Notes under the pieces: generated by a model
Told to the model about the DNA's origin: nothing
What the model saw: only the letters and a program-made list of their open reading frames with translations
Databases searched by the model: none
Shown: positions 35,142 to 43,556 of the stretch, piece by piece
How positions within the stretch are numbered: the first letter of the stretch is position 1
Layout: each line of letters begins with the position of its first letter
Program-made: the position numbers and the translations under genes
Assembly (NCBI RefSeq): GCF_002264395.1
Contig: NZ_NFVA01000017.1
Span: 1-64,000, forward strand
DNA: 64,000 nt
Reading direction: 5' to 3'
Source: Paenibacillus sp. VTT E-133291
Lineage (GTDB): Bacteria > Bacillota > Bacilli > Paenibacillales > Paenibacillaceae

Positions 35142-36227
35142 TTAAAATTGTTCGTCCAACATCCCCGTAACCTCCATAATCTTCGAGGCTAACAAGAACG
35201 AAGGAACTACATAATCCACGCACCCGAGCTCAACTGCCGCTTCAGGCATTTCATTTACAATCGAAGTCTCTTGCGATTCTACAAGAGTAGATTGGGCGCC
35301 AGCATGTTTGGCATTCAGCATGCCTCTCGAGCCATCGCTTCCCCTTCCAGTCATTAGAATCAAATGCTGCTTCAAGCTTTTCAGTCCAGAAATCGATTCG
35401 AATAATATATCAATGGATGGACGGTATCCGTTCACTGGGGCTTTCTTGTGAAGTTTGATTCTACATACTTGTCCTTGCTGAACTACGGTCATATGACAAT
35501 TACCAGGTGCAATATATGCCGTTCCGCCATGTACCAATTGATCATCTTTCGCCTCAACCACCCGTACACTTGAGAATCGATTCAATCGTTCTGCTAATAC
35601 TTTCGTATACTTGGGTGGCATATGCTGAACGATTAACAAAGGATATGGGAAGTTTGCCGGGAGCGAGCTAATTACGATTTCAAGCGCCTTCGGGCCACCA
35701 ACTCCACATCCTATGGCTACGATTTGATCGAATTCTTCCATACACCCGCTCTTAGAATTGTCTTCTGCCTGTTGTCCTGTCATCACTTTCGAAACAGTAA
35801 TATTGTTAAGAATAACGGTTCTCAAAGGAATTTGAGCAGCTTGTTTGATTTTGAATATTAGCTCGTCTTTTATTTGTGATAAATCAGGCCCATGGAATTG
35901 TGTGGGCTTGGATATAAAATCTACAGCTCCGTTCTGTAGACCTGTGATAGTTGCTGTTATTCCATCCTTTGATCCCGAGCTTAGGATAAGGATAGGGGTT
36001 GGACGTTGCGACATAATACTAGAGAGCGCTACTAAACTATTCAATTCTGGCACTTCTATATCAATCGTCACGACATCAGGCTTGAGTTCTTGAACCATAC
36101 TAACCGCTTCGGATGCATTTCGAGCTGCTCCAATGACCTCGATAATTGAATCCTCCGCAATAAGGTTCGAGATCTGTTTACGCATCATTACTGAAGTAGC
36201 TACAACGAGCACCTTTAACTTTTGCAC
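35142..36227 (-). CDS. Degenerate CheB-like protein, probably catalytically inactive
   Basis: About 361 residues with CheB layout: receiver domain (1-120), linker, methylesterase domain (165-355). Numbered from the GTG at 36227, which has AGGAG five bases upstream; an ATG at 36260 lacks a ribosome site. Receiver: Asp56 in VTIDIEVP and Lys107 in FISKPT remain, but the acid pair normally in VDDS is Ala10-Thr11 (VVATSVMMRK), so metal-dependent phosphorylation is unlikely. Esterase: His202 (QHMPP) and Asp298 (GRGSDGS) remain, but the nucleophile serine of the GASTGG motif is Gly175 (IGCGVGGP). It probably binds chemoreceptor or glutamyl sites without cleaving them. It is 41 bases downstream of a chemoreceptor gene. 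No CheR, CheA or CheW is nearby. Confidence 0.88.
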   Translation of the reverse strand: MQKLKVLVVATSVMMRKQISNLIAEDSIIEVIGAARNASEAVSMVQELKPDVVTIDIEVPELNSLVALSSIMSQRPTPILILSSGSKDGITATITGLQNGAVDFISKPTQFHGPDLSQIKDELIFKIKQAAQIPLRTVILNNITVSKVMTGQQAEDNSKSGCMEEFDQIVAIGCGVGGPKALEIVISSLPANFPYPLLIVQHMPPKYTKVLAERLNRFSSVRVVEAKDDQLVHGGTAYIAPGNCHMTVVQQGQVCRIKLHKKAPVNGYRPSIDILFESISGLKSLKQHLILMTGRGSDGSRGMLNAKHAGAQSTLVESQETSIVNEMPEAAVELGCVDYVVPSFLLASKIMEVTGMLDEQF

Positions 36228-36268
36228 TACTTCTCCTCTCCTATCAATGATGATCCCCATGACACTGT

Positions 36269-37867
36269 TTATTTAACTTTAAAAATAGATACGAGTGCAT
36301 TTAGTTCCTCCGCAAGCTGTGCTAATGCATTAGCCGTCGTTGCCGTTTCACTACTGCTTGCCGCCATTTCTTCCGTTGCTGCCGATATGCTCTCGATCGA
36401 GTACAACACCTCTGATGACTGCGCGGCCTGTTCTTCACTGGCAGCAGCGATTTCTGTTACTTTATGAGCGGTATCGTTCACCATAGAGAGAATATGATCA
36501 AAGGCTTCCCCATTTTTTTGTGAAAAAGCTACGCCTTCGACTACAGCCTTTACACTATGCTGCGTATTTTTCTGCATTTCTTTAATAATGTCCGTGACTT
36601 GCTTAGTAGCCTCACTGCTCCGCTCTGCTAGCTTTCTTACTTCATTCGCTACAACGGCAAAACCTCGGCCCTGTTCACCAGCACGAGCCGCTTCTATAGC
36701 TGCGTTAAGAGCCAGCAGATTTGTCTGTTTTGCAATATCATCAATGACCGCAATGATCTCACCAATTTTATCTGAGCCTTCTTCTAGTCTAGACATTTGG
36801 TTGTTAAGTAACGTCATCCCTTGAATGGAGTCAGTAACCACCGCACCTCCATCCTGAGCAATACGCATCGTATGATCTGACAGCTCTGAGGCTTGCTCTG
36901 CACTCTGAGCTACTGAATTAATCGCTTCAGACAATTCCCGGAACAACTCATTCATTGTTTGCGCTGCAGTTGCTTGACTCATGCTGCCGCTAGCTACTTC
37001 CTCAGTACTTGCTGATATTTGCTGTGCTGCCGCCGAGACACTTTCTGCAGAGGACAAAATCCCCCCCACAGTATGCCTTAAGTTCAGAACCATTTCATTC
37101 ACAGAATTCGCAAGTTTGCCGATCTCATCCTTAGAATTCAGATTCGATGTTTCGCTTAAGTCTCCATTGGCTACTTTACCTAGCAGGCGCATCACTTGAT
37201 TAAGAGGCCGTGCTATAATTTGCGAGATTAGATAGCCAAAACCCACGCTGATTAAAAGTGCAATGATAGTAACACTAAAGGTAATCAACCGAGAGGATTG
37301 ATATAATTCATTCGCATTATCACTGGATTCCTGTGCCTGCTTCATATTGATGTCAATTAAACCTTGCAAGAAATTCGTCATCTCCGTAGTGGCCAGCTGT
37401 AAATCGCCTGTCAGCAAATAATTCGTATATTCTTCATTACTAATGATCTTCTTATCCAATTCAATTGCATGATCCACGCTGGTGGTATAGCGTTGCCAGA
37501 TCTCAGGATAATCCTTCATTTTCTCTAATTCTTCTTCTCTCAATCTTGTCTTACTATATTTACTCATGATGTCTTCAATGCTTTGGACATTCTTATGTAA
37601 TTTATCCCGATATTCTTTTTTCTTCACCTCGGTTTGGGCCATCGTATTTATATCCCGGATGTTTATCCTATTCGTTAAAAAAAGTTCATTCGCTTCACCG
37701 AGATAGGCAATCGGTGTTAAGCGATTTTTATACATATCCTCGATGGACTCATCCATCTTACTCAAATTACTTATTCCATAGAATCCTACAAAGCATAAAA
37801 TGACTGATACCAACACAAATGCTGAGATTAGCTTCACTGCTGTTCTCAAATTATAAAACCATTTCAT
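36269..37867 (-). CDS. Methyl-accepting chemotaxis protein
   Basis: About 532 residues. N-terminal membrane segment (about 10-32), an extracellular four-helix-bundle sensor domain (about 33-180), a second membrane segment (about 183-205), a HAMP domain (to about 260) and a long cytoplasmic coiled coil. The hairpin tip that contacts CheA and CheW is well conserved ([20 protein letters not shown] and the following [16 protein letters not shown]). GAGGTG lies seven bases before the ATG at 37867. It is cotranscribed with the degenerate CheB-like gene. The sensed ligand is unknown; 4HB sensors bind varied small molecules. Confidence 0.92.
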   Translation of the reverse strand: MKWFYNLRTAVKLISAFVLVSVILCFVGFYGISNLSKMDESIEDMYKNRLTPIAYLGEANELFLTNRINIRDINTMAQTEVKKKEYRDKLHKNVQSIEDIMSKYSKTRLREEELEKMKDYPEIWQRYTTSVDHAIELDKKIISNEEYTNYLLTGDLQLATTEMTNFLQGLIDINMKQAQESSDNANELYQSSRLITFSVTIIALLISVGFGYLISQIIARPLNQVMRLLGKVANGDLSETSNLNSKDEIGKLANSVNEMVLNLRHTVGGILSSAESVSAAAQQISASTEEVASGSMSQATAAQTMNELFRELSEAINSVAQSAEQASELSDHTMRIAQDGGAVVTDSIQGMTLLNNQMSRLEEGSDKIGEIIAVIDDIAKQTNLLALNAAIEAARAGEQGRGFAVVANEVRKLAERSSEATKQVTDIIKEMQKNTQHSVKAVVEGVAFSQKNGEAFDHILSMVNDTAHKVTEIAAASEEQAAQSSEVLYSIESISAATEEMAASSSETATTANALAQLAEELNALVSIFKVK

Positions 37868-38009
37868 CCTTCTGCACCTCATTACGTTAGTCAATTTTTA
37901 GTAATTCTTAGGAACTATTTCATCATAAACGGTAAGCAGAATATGGTAACCGAAAATAAATGGCGTGAGCACGCAAAATTATTGCGTACCTCCGCAATGA
38001 CGCGCAAAA

Positions 38010-38046
38010 CAAAAAATCCCGCCTCACTATCTAGTGATCGGGATTT
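38010..38046 (-). terminator. Terminator after the ComA-like regulator
   Basis: On the minus strand an imperfect stem (38046-38032 with 38029-38014, one bulge) ends in a run of T (38016-38010). It separates the kinase/regulator pair from the chemoreceptor gene. Confidence 0.75.
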
Positions 38047-38071
38047 CAATCTATAGAATTGTTACGTATTT

Positions 38072-38734
38072 TCACAATGAATTAGTAAAATCTGATTCCT
38101 TCAATATTCCGAGCCGTTTAGCCTTTATAGCCGCTTCAATTCTAGATTTCACATTTAGCTTTTGGAACAAATTCGTTAAACTATATTCTAGTGACCGCTG
38201 ACTCATAAGCACAATCTCCGCTATTTCCTTATTACTTTTTCCTTTTGCAATTTCCGTCAGCATTTCATGTTCTCTTTTGCTAATCATGGAGGTTGCTTGT
38301 TCATCATTGATCTCTAAACCTTTAGGAGGTACTTTTCTTAACTGCTTTACTAAGGTCCGCGGTAGAATGACTTCCCCTCTTAATGCACATCGTACCGCTG
38401 TAATCAACTGCTCTCTATTGGTTGTTTTTGAAATAAACCCAAAGATCCCCGATTCGATCATCAGGTTAAATTTGTTAGTAAATTCATATCCGGTGTAGAT
38501 TAAGATAGTCGCATCCGCGTTCATTATTAATACTTGCTTCGCCAAATCAATCCCATTCACATCCGCGATATGAAGATCAAATAACATTACGTCAAAGGAA
38601 TGACTACTCACCATTTCAAGCACTTCATTCGCTGAATTAGCTAGAGTAACCTTCATGTCTCCCTCTTGCTCTAATATCATTCTAGTCCCTTCCATAACAG
38701 ATGGATGATCATCCACTAACAATATTTGAATCAT
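38072..38734 (-). CDS. ComA-like NarL/LuxR response regulator
   Basis: About 220 residues. Receiver domain 1-120 with the acid pair in LLVDDHPSVMEGT, phosphorylated Asp53 in LFDLHI and the conserved Lys in FISKTT. LuxR-type helix-turn-helix in the last 65 residues (SKREHEMLTEIAKGKSNKEI). The N-terminal DDHPxVMEGT block and the recognition region MSQRSLEYSLTNLFQKLNVK closely resemble B. subtilis ComA. ATG at 38734 is preferred over the TTG at 38758. It follows the PAS kinase by 40 bases and is its obvious partner. No ComX/ComQ-like genes are nearby, so a competence role is not implied. Confidence 0.9.
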   Translation of the reverse strand: MIQILLVDDHPSVMEGTRMILEQEGDMKVTLANSANEVLEMVSSHSFDVMLFDLHIADVNGIDLAKQVLIMNADATILIYTGYEFTNKFNLMIESGIFGFISKTTNREQLITAVRCALRGEVILPRTLVKQLRKVPPKGLEINDEQATSMISKREHEMLTEIAKGKSNKEIAEIVLMSQRSLEYSLTNLFQKLNVKSRIEAAIKAKRLGILKESDFTNSL

Positions 38735-38774
38735 GCCTATGACTACCCCTCTATCCAATTGTTATGCCGCATGA

Positions 38775-41708
38775 TTAATCTGCAGGTATAGATATATTGA
38801 CCGCTAATCCCTTTTTATCTGGCGAGTGAAATACTATTGTCCCATCCATACTTCGAACTCTTTCCTTCATCCCATAAATCCCCATACTTGTAAGTGAATC
38901 CTCACCAAATAAATTCATTCCGATTCCGTTATCTTTATAATCCAAATGAATATGATTGTCTTCACTAGCTAAGGTGATGCGTACTTCTGTCGCAAAAGAA
39001 TGCTTTGCTGCATTAGCCAAAAGTTCTTGCACAATACGGTACAGGCCTATAAGCACTTCATCATCTAACTTATGTGTGAATCCTTCAGACTCGAAATAAA
39101 TCTGATAGTTGGTACGTAGCTGCGTAAATTCAAACAACGTCTCCAGCGAGGAGATAAGACCTTCATTGATTAATGCAGGAGGTCTGAGCTCGTTACAAAT
39201 AATCCGAAGTTGATAAATAACATCTAGTAACCCTTCTGCAATCTGTTCTAGCAGTTCCCTAAGATCCCCATTGATGGATTTTTCACCTAACAGTAGATCC
39301 AACTTACGATACCAGATAATCTGTTCTTGAAGCGCTGAGTCGTGTAAGTCCTGAGCAAGTCTTTTTCGCTCATTCTCGGATAAATTAAACATAAATCGGA
39401 GAAGCCATGTAGGCGCCACTTGCTTGGAAGCTGCTAGCTCAAGATCCTTCGTTAAATCTTCGATAAGCAAAAAATGATCAAAGAGAACACTGACATAACG
39501 GGTAATCGTCTCCAGCCACACTCGAATAGAACCGATTTCTAGTAAAAGCGTCTTCTCGTTAATCGACAACAAGTAGCTTTTTCCTCTGGACTCCCCGATC
39601 TTGAGTGAATACCCTTGCTCAGTCTCTATAATTTCACATAATTTATCATGGTTAGATTCAACTGCGATAAATTTTATATTTGTTATCTGCAGAGTTTCTC
39701 TGACTTCTCTAAGCAACCGCTGCTCCATATGACTAATCTTCATCACACCAAAAAGATCTTGGGAGAACTGATCGAGACTCATTTGCAGACGAAAATACCG
39801 TTCCTCACTCTCTCGTATAATCTGCTCTGTATGTTCTCTGTCCTCATCTGCTTTTTTTCGATCGCTAATATCCCTAAATATAGAGATACATGCGACTTTT
39901 CCTTTATACAAAATGGAGCTAGCTGTTACCTCTACATCGATAATCGTTCCATCCGAACGTACGACCTTTTGTTCAATAGGAGCTATGATCTTATAGGGTT
40001 CTTTATAGATCTCTCGCATGCGTTCTTTCGACAGCCGCAGATACTCCGGGTGCGCCCAATTGAAAATATTTTTACCAATCAATTGACTCTCATCGCTAAC
40101 TCCAAATAATCCAAGACAAGAGAAATTTACATAAACAAACTTATAATCGCTATGCAGAACAACCGCTTCAGGCGACATCTTGATCAGCTGCTGATTGAAC
40201 TCCTCGCTTTCCCTTAATTCATTTTCCATTTGGACTCTCTTAGTAATGTCTCTTGCTACAATTACGATACTTATTACTTCTCCATCCTCATCTAGAACAG
40301 GAGTGGCAAGACATTCTAAATTTAAGATATAACCTTTTGTGTGAATAAAACGATTGTAAAACATCTTGCTTGCTTTTGTCCGAAAAATATTTAATATCTG
40401 TTCACGCAAGCTTTCTTGCTCATCTGGATCGATATACTTAAGTATGGTAGTGTCTTTGATTAGCCCTACAGGAATACCGATTAGGGTTTCGCAGGAAGGC
40501 GAGGCTACAATGAAATTTCCTTTCTGATCCAGTACCCCCATCATATCCTTCATGTTATTAATAATAAGTCTGTACTCTGCTTCACGCTGTGCCAGCTTAT
40601 GTTCTACTTCTACTGTTGATGTTATATCTTTAGCGACCACAAAAGCACCTACAATACGACTATTCACATAAATAGGGATATTTTTCATAGTCCAGTGGCT
40701 CACTGTTCCATCCTTACGCGAAGAGGCAACAACATAGTGCTGAGCAGATCCCCGTACTGTTCTTTCAAAAAAATCCGACATCCTCAGTATATTTTCTACT
40801 CCAAATAGATTCGTGATGCACAAGTTCTCTCCGACCATATTTAAAGCTTCTCCAGTAATTTGCTCTGCTGCGGAATTGATTGCCAAAATATTACCTTGCA
40901 GATTCACCTCGCATACGACGTCTGAGTTATAGTCAAATAAGGATTTATAGCGCTGTTCACTTTTGAGTAATGCCTCCTTCATTAACTTTCTTTCAGTGAT
41001 ATCTGCCAAGATCCCGTCTAGCCGAACAACCGCTTGGGATTCATCTAGACTGGGTATGATTCTGACCTGTAGCCATCGAGGCTCGCCACTTGCGTGGATA
41101 ATCCGATATTCACTAAGTTGTGGAATCCCTTGACCAACCGATGATATTATCTCTTGAATCAGGGGGTTTTCTTCTTTATGCGCAATACGGAACCAAAAAT
41201 CATCCTCTTTCGCCTGTTCAACGGAATAACCAGTGATATTGTGAACCGCATCCGATACAAACAATACTTTCTTTGCAACATAATCAAAAGACCAAATCGC
41301 CACGTCAAGGTTAGAGAACATCTGTTGATACAAAGAAAAGGTGCTTTCTAATTGAATTTGCGCCGTTTTTTGTTCAGTAATGTCCAGCATAATTCCATCT
41401 ATTCGGCAAACCTTGCTCTCCTTATTCAGGATTGGCGTGCCAATACTTTGAACCCACTTCAGTCCTTTAGCAGGTAGTTGCATCCGATACTCAAGACAAC
41501 TGATATGACCAGCATTTAATCTTTCCATGTAGGCATCATATCGATCAAGATCCGCTACATTCACAAGTTCCCGCAAAAAATTAGGGTTGTGCGGTTTAGT
41601 CTTACTTGTGCAACCAACCCATTCCTCTAAAATATTCGACATCGTCAGCAGATTTTCTTCCATATCCAAAGACCATGTGATCACATTCTCGTCACCGAGT
41701 GAATCCAT
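38775..41708 (-). CDS. Soluble multi-PAS sensor histidine kinase, ComP-like catalytic core
   Basis: A 977-residue kinase with no membrane segment. Five PAS-like domains in tandem (about 8-115, 125-242, 248-370, 375-493 and 500-620), several with C-terminal DITE/DITK motifs. A helical or GAF-like region (640-760) follows, then a HisKA_3 domain with phosphoacceptor His789 in LAQDLHDSALQEQ and a HATPase (about 880-977) with ELLANAAKHS and DNGIGM. The catalytic core from residue 780 is strikingly like ComP, but the membrane sensor of ComP is replaced by PAS domains. GGAGGTGAT precedes the ATG. It probably senses an internal redox, light or small-molecule signal; no heme, flavin or Cys ligand motif is obvious. 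Confidence 0.92.
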   Translation of the reverse strand: MDSLGDENVITWSLDMEENLLTMSNILEEWVGCTSKTKPHNPNFLRELVNVADLDRYDAYMERLNAGHISCLEYRMQLPAKGLKWVQSIGTPILNKESKVCRIDGIMLDITEQKTAQIQLESTFSLYQQMFSNLDVAIWSFDYVAKKVLFVSDAVHNITGYSVEQAKEDDFWFRIAHKEENPLIQEIISSVGQGIPQLSEYRIIHASGEPRWLQVRIIPSLDESQAVVRLDGILADITERKLMKEALLKSEQRYKSLFDYNSDVVCEVNLQGNILAINSAAEQITGEALNMVGENLCITNLFGVENILRMSDFFERTVRGSAQHYVVASSRKDGTVSHWTMKNIPIYVNSRIVGAFVVAKDITSTVEVEHKLAQREAEYRLIINNMKDMMGVLDQKGNFIVASPSCETLIGIPVGLIKDTTILKYIDPDEQESLREQILNIFRTKASKMFYNRFIHTKGYILNLECLATPVLDEDGEVISIVIVARDITKRVQMENELRESEEFNQQLIKMSPEAVVLHSDYKFVYVNFSCLGLFGVSDESQLIGKNIFNWAHPEYLRLSKERMREIYKEPYKIIAPIEQKVVRSDGTIIDVEVTASSILYKGKVACISIFRDISDRKKADEDREHTEQIIRESEERYFRLQMSLDQFSQDLFGVMKISHMEQRLLREVRETLQITNIKFIAVESNHDKLCEIIETEQGYSLKIGESRGKSYLLSINEKTLLLEIGSIRVWLETITRYVSVLFDHFLLIEDLTKDLELAASKQVAPTWLLRFMFNLSENERKRLAQDLHDSALQEQIIWYRKLDLLLGEKSINGDLRELLEQIAEGLLDVIYQLRIICNELRPPALINEGLISSLETLFEFTQLRTNYQIYFESEGFTHKLDDEVLIGLYRIVQELLANAAKHSFATEVRITLASEDNHIHLDYKDNGIGMNLFGEDSLTSMGIYGMKERVRSMDGTIVFHSPDKKGLAVNISIPAD

Positions 41709-41727
41709 ATTGAGATCACCTCCACAT

Positions 41728-41758
41728 AAAAAGCCCCCCCTTTTCGGGGCGGCTTTTT
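41728..41758. terminator. Terminator of the spoIIA operon
   Basis: AAAAAGCC(C)CCCC (41728-41740) pairs with GGGGCGGCTTTTT (41746-41758). The stem is GC-rich and the minus-strand side ends in TTTTT, 50 bases after the sigF stop. Confidence 0.85.
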
Positions 41759-41808
41759 GTTCTAATTCGCTAATTTATAAGCGTCATTACATGAATAACT
41801 TTATCCTA

Positions 41809-42564
41809 CTATTGAGCAATCTGCTCACGGATATTCTGCAATATTTTCTTCTCCAGCCGGGATACCTGCACTTGAGAGATCCCTAGACGACTAGCGACCT
41901 CCGACTGCGTTTGATCACGATAGTAGCGAAGATAGACGATCAGACGTTCACGTTCACTGAGGCCTCCGATAGCTTCATTTAATGCCAGCTTATCGAACCA
42001 ACGCTCCTGTGATTCGTCAGCGATTTGATCAATCAGCGTGATTGGATCTCCATCATTCTCGAACACCGTTTCATGAATAGAAGTCGGTGGCTTATTGGCT
42101 TCTTGGGCGAATACCACTTCTTCGGGTGTAACCCCTAGCGCTTCCGCAACTTCACCAATCGTAGGCAGACGATCAAGCGTTTTAGACATTTCGTCCTTCA
42201 TCTTACGAACTTTATTAGCCATTTCCTTAAGGGAGCGACTGACCTTCAAGGTGCCATCGTCACGAAGGAAACGCTGAATCTCACCGATAATCATCGGCAC
42301 TGCATAAGTGGAGAACTTGACCTCATAGCTGAGGTCAAATTTATCAACGGACTTCAAGAGTCCAATGCAACCGATCTGGAACAAATCGTCAGGCTCATAC
42401 CCGCGGTTCATAAACCGCTGCACCACCGACCAGACCAGTCGGATATTACAGCTTACAAGCGTGTCGCGGGCAAGACTATCTCCGGCCTGACTGAGCGCGA
42501 TAAGACGTTTGACCTCCGCATCGTCCAAATAGGTCGGCGGAGCTTTTTTTGACTCTGCATCCAT
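41809..42564 (-). CDS. sigF: RNA polymerase sigma factor F
   Basis: A 251-residue sigma-70 family factor, SpoIIAC, the first forespore-specific sigma factor. Region 2 contains NIRLVWSVVQRF and DDLFQIGCIGLLKSVDKF; region 4 has YYRDQTQSEVASRLGISQVQ with the DNA-reading helix. It directs early forespore genes after asymmetric division and is held inactive by SpoIIAB. It is the third gene of the spoIIA operon, 11 bases after spoIIAB. A terminator directly downstream separates it from the PAS kinase. In B. subtilis the spoVA operon follows sigF; here it does not. Confidence 0.96.
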   Translation of the reverse strand: MDAESKKAPPTYLDDAEVKRLIALSQAGDSLARDTLVSCNIRLVWSVVQRFMNRGYEPDDLFQIGCIGLLKSVDKFDLSYEVKFSTYAVPMIIGEIQRFLRDDGTLKVSRSLKEMANKVRKMKDEMSKTLDRLPTIGEVAEALGVTPEEVVFAQEANKPPTSIHETVFENDGDPITLIDQIADESQERWFDKLALNEAIGGLSERERLIVYLRYYRDQTQSEVASRLGISQVQVSRLEKKILQNIREQIAQ

Positions 42565-42575
42565 GGCTCCAACCC

Positions 42576-43031
42576 CTAATTGTATAAAGCTTTTTTCGAG
42601 ACGATGGTTTTCTTCATTGAGATAGAAGTACCGTGTCCCGGTTCACTAGTGACTTCAAATTCATCCATGAAATTCTCCATAATAGTAAAGCCCATGCCCG
42701 ACCGCTCCAGCTCTGGCTTAGAGGTATACAGCGGCTGTTGCGCCAGCTCCAAATCCTCAATGCCGCGTCCTTGATCCTCAATGGTTAGATGTACCGTTTC
42801 GTTGTCCAACGATGCCGAAATGGTCACAATACCTTCCGGATCACTATCATACCCATGAATAATACAGTTGGTGACCGCTTCCGACACGACTGTCTTCAGA
42901 TCATTCAGCTCGTCCATCGTAGGATCAAGCCGGGAAACGAACGCCGCTACGACTACACGCGCGAACGATTCGTTCTCCGAGCGTGCAGCGAACTGCACGT
43001 TCATGAAGTTACCAGCCTTACTATTTGTCAT
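42576..43031 (-). CDS. spoIIAB: Anti-sigma F factor and serine kinase SpoIIAB
   Basis: A 151-residue GHKL-type ATPase. N box [14 protein letters not shown]1 box EDQGRGIED and G2 region [14 protein letters not shown] match SpoIIAB. It binds sigma F, and it inactivates the antagonist SpoIIAA by phosphorylating its Ser58. The ATG overlaps the spoIIAA stop as ATGA, with GGAGG seven bases upstream, so the pair is translationally coupled and made in near-equal amounts. Confidence 0.96.
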   Translation of the reverse strand: MTNSKAGNFMNVQFAARSENESFARVVVAAFVSRLDPTMDELNDLKTVVSEAVTNCIIHGYDSDPEGIVTISASLDNETVHLTIEDQGRGIEDLELAQQPLYTSKPELERSGMGFTIMENFMDEFEVTSEPGHGTSISMKKTIVSKKALYN

Positions 43032-43381
43032 AACGCAACCTCCAAATCCGAGAGTGCAGTACTCTCGTCGTCATATAGGGGCATGATTTTGAACAGGCCA
43101 GACATTTCCAACAGCCGCTTCACAGGTGCCGTTGCATCACACACAACCATTTTTCCACCTTTACTGTGGATCAGTTTATACCTTCCCAGAATTACGCCTA
43201 GGCCTGAACTGTCCATAAACTGCAGTTGCTTAAGACTAAGAACTAAATGCGATACCTGACCACGCATAATCGCTTCATCCATATCCATTCTTACAAAATC
43301 GGCTGCGTGATGATCCAACTCCCCTGATAAACGGACAATCAACACACCCCTGTGATGCTCCATCTCCACATGAGAATTCAT
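43028..43381 (-). CDS. spoIIAA: Anti-anti-sigma factor SpoIIAA
   Basis: A STAS-domain protein of 117 residues when started at the ATG at 43381, the length of B. subtilis SpoIIAA. The phosphorylated Ser58 falls in [14 protein letters not shown] exactly as in that species, which supports this start over the GTG at 43390. The unphosphorylated form frees sigma F from SpoIIAB in the forespore. It heads the spoIIA operon, behind a candidate sigma-H promoter, 176 bases downstream of dacF. Confidence 0.96.
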   Translation of the reverse strand: MNSHVEMEHHRGVLIVRLSGELDHHAADFVRMDMDEAIMRGQVSHLVLSLKQLQFMDSSGLGVILGRYKLIHSKGGKMVVCDATAPVKRLLEMSGLFKIMPLYDDESTALSDLEVAL

Positions 43382-43455
43382 GCTTGCCACTCTCCTCTTC
43401 GTTGCTTTGAAAACTGACCTTGAAAGACAGTACCTATTCCCTTCAAGGACAAGGT

Positions 43456-43483
43456 TTTCTACGCGGCAAATCAGGAATCCTGC
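43456..43483 (-). promoter_or_regulatory. Candidate sigma-H promoter of the spoIIA operon
   Basis: On the minus strand GCAGGATTC (43483-43475) fits the sigma-H -35 RnAGGAwww, and after 12 bases GTAGAAA (43462-43456) fits the -10 RnnGAAT with one change. The spoIIA operon is transcribed by sigma H in B. subtilis, so the position is expected. Confidence 0.6.
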
Positions 43484-43485
43484 CT

Positions 43486-43495
43486 CACGACAAAA
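43486..43495 (-). promoter_or_regulatory. Possible Spo0A box
   Basis: TTTTGTCGTG on the minus strand resembles the Spo0A site TTGTCGAA and lies just upstream of the -35 region, where phosphorylated Spo0A activates spoIIA in B. subtilis. The last two positions differ from the consensus. Confidence 0.4.
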
Positions 43496-43504
43496 CTAGA
43501 AGAA

Positions 43505-43535
43505 AACCCCTATGAATCTACAGAGTACATGGGGG
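43505..43535 (-). terminator. Weak terminator after dacF
   Basis: On the minus strand CCCC(C)ATG / CAT(A)GGGG stem followed by TTTTC, 22 bases after the dacF stop. Some read-through into spoIIA is possible. Confidence 0.5.
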
Positions 43536-43556
43536 TAATCTACAAAAAAACTGTTT

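Noticed and set aside
37975..38012. Repeated GCAA/TTGC and GCGCAA motifs before the terminator
   Set aside because: Short, irregular and without symmetry strong enough to suggest an operator.
38072..41708. Quorum-sensing competence locus comQXPA
   Set aside because: The kinase and regulator resemble ComP and ComA in their catalytic and DNA-binding parts, but no ComX pheromone or ComQ isoprenyl transferase is present and the kinase has no membrane sensor.
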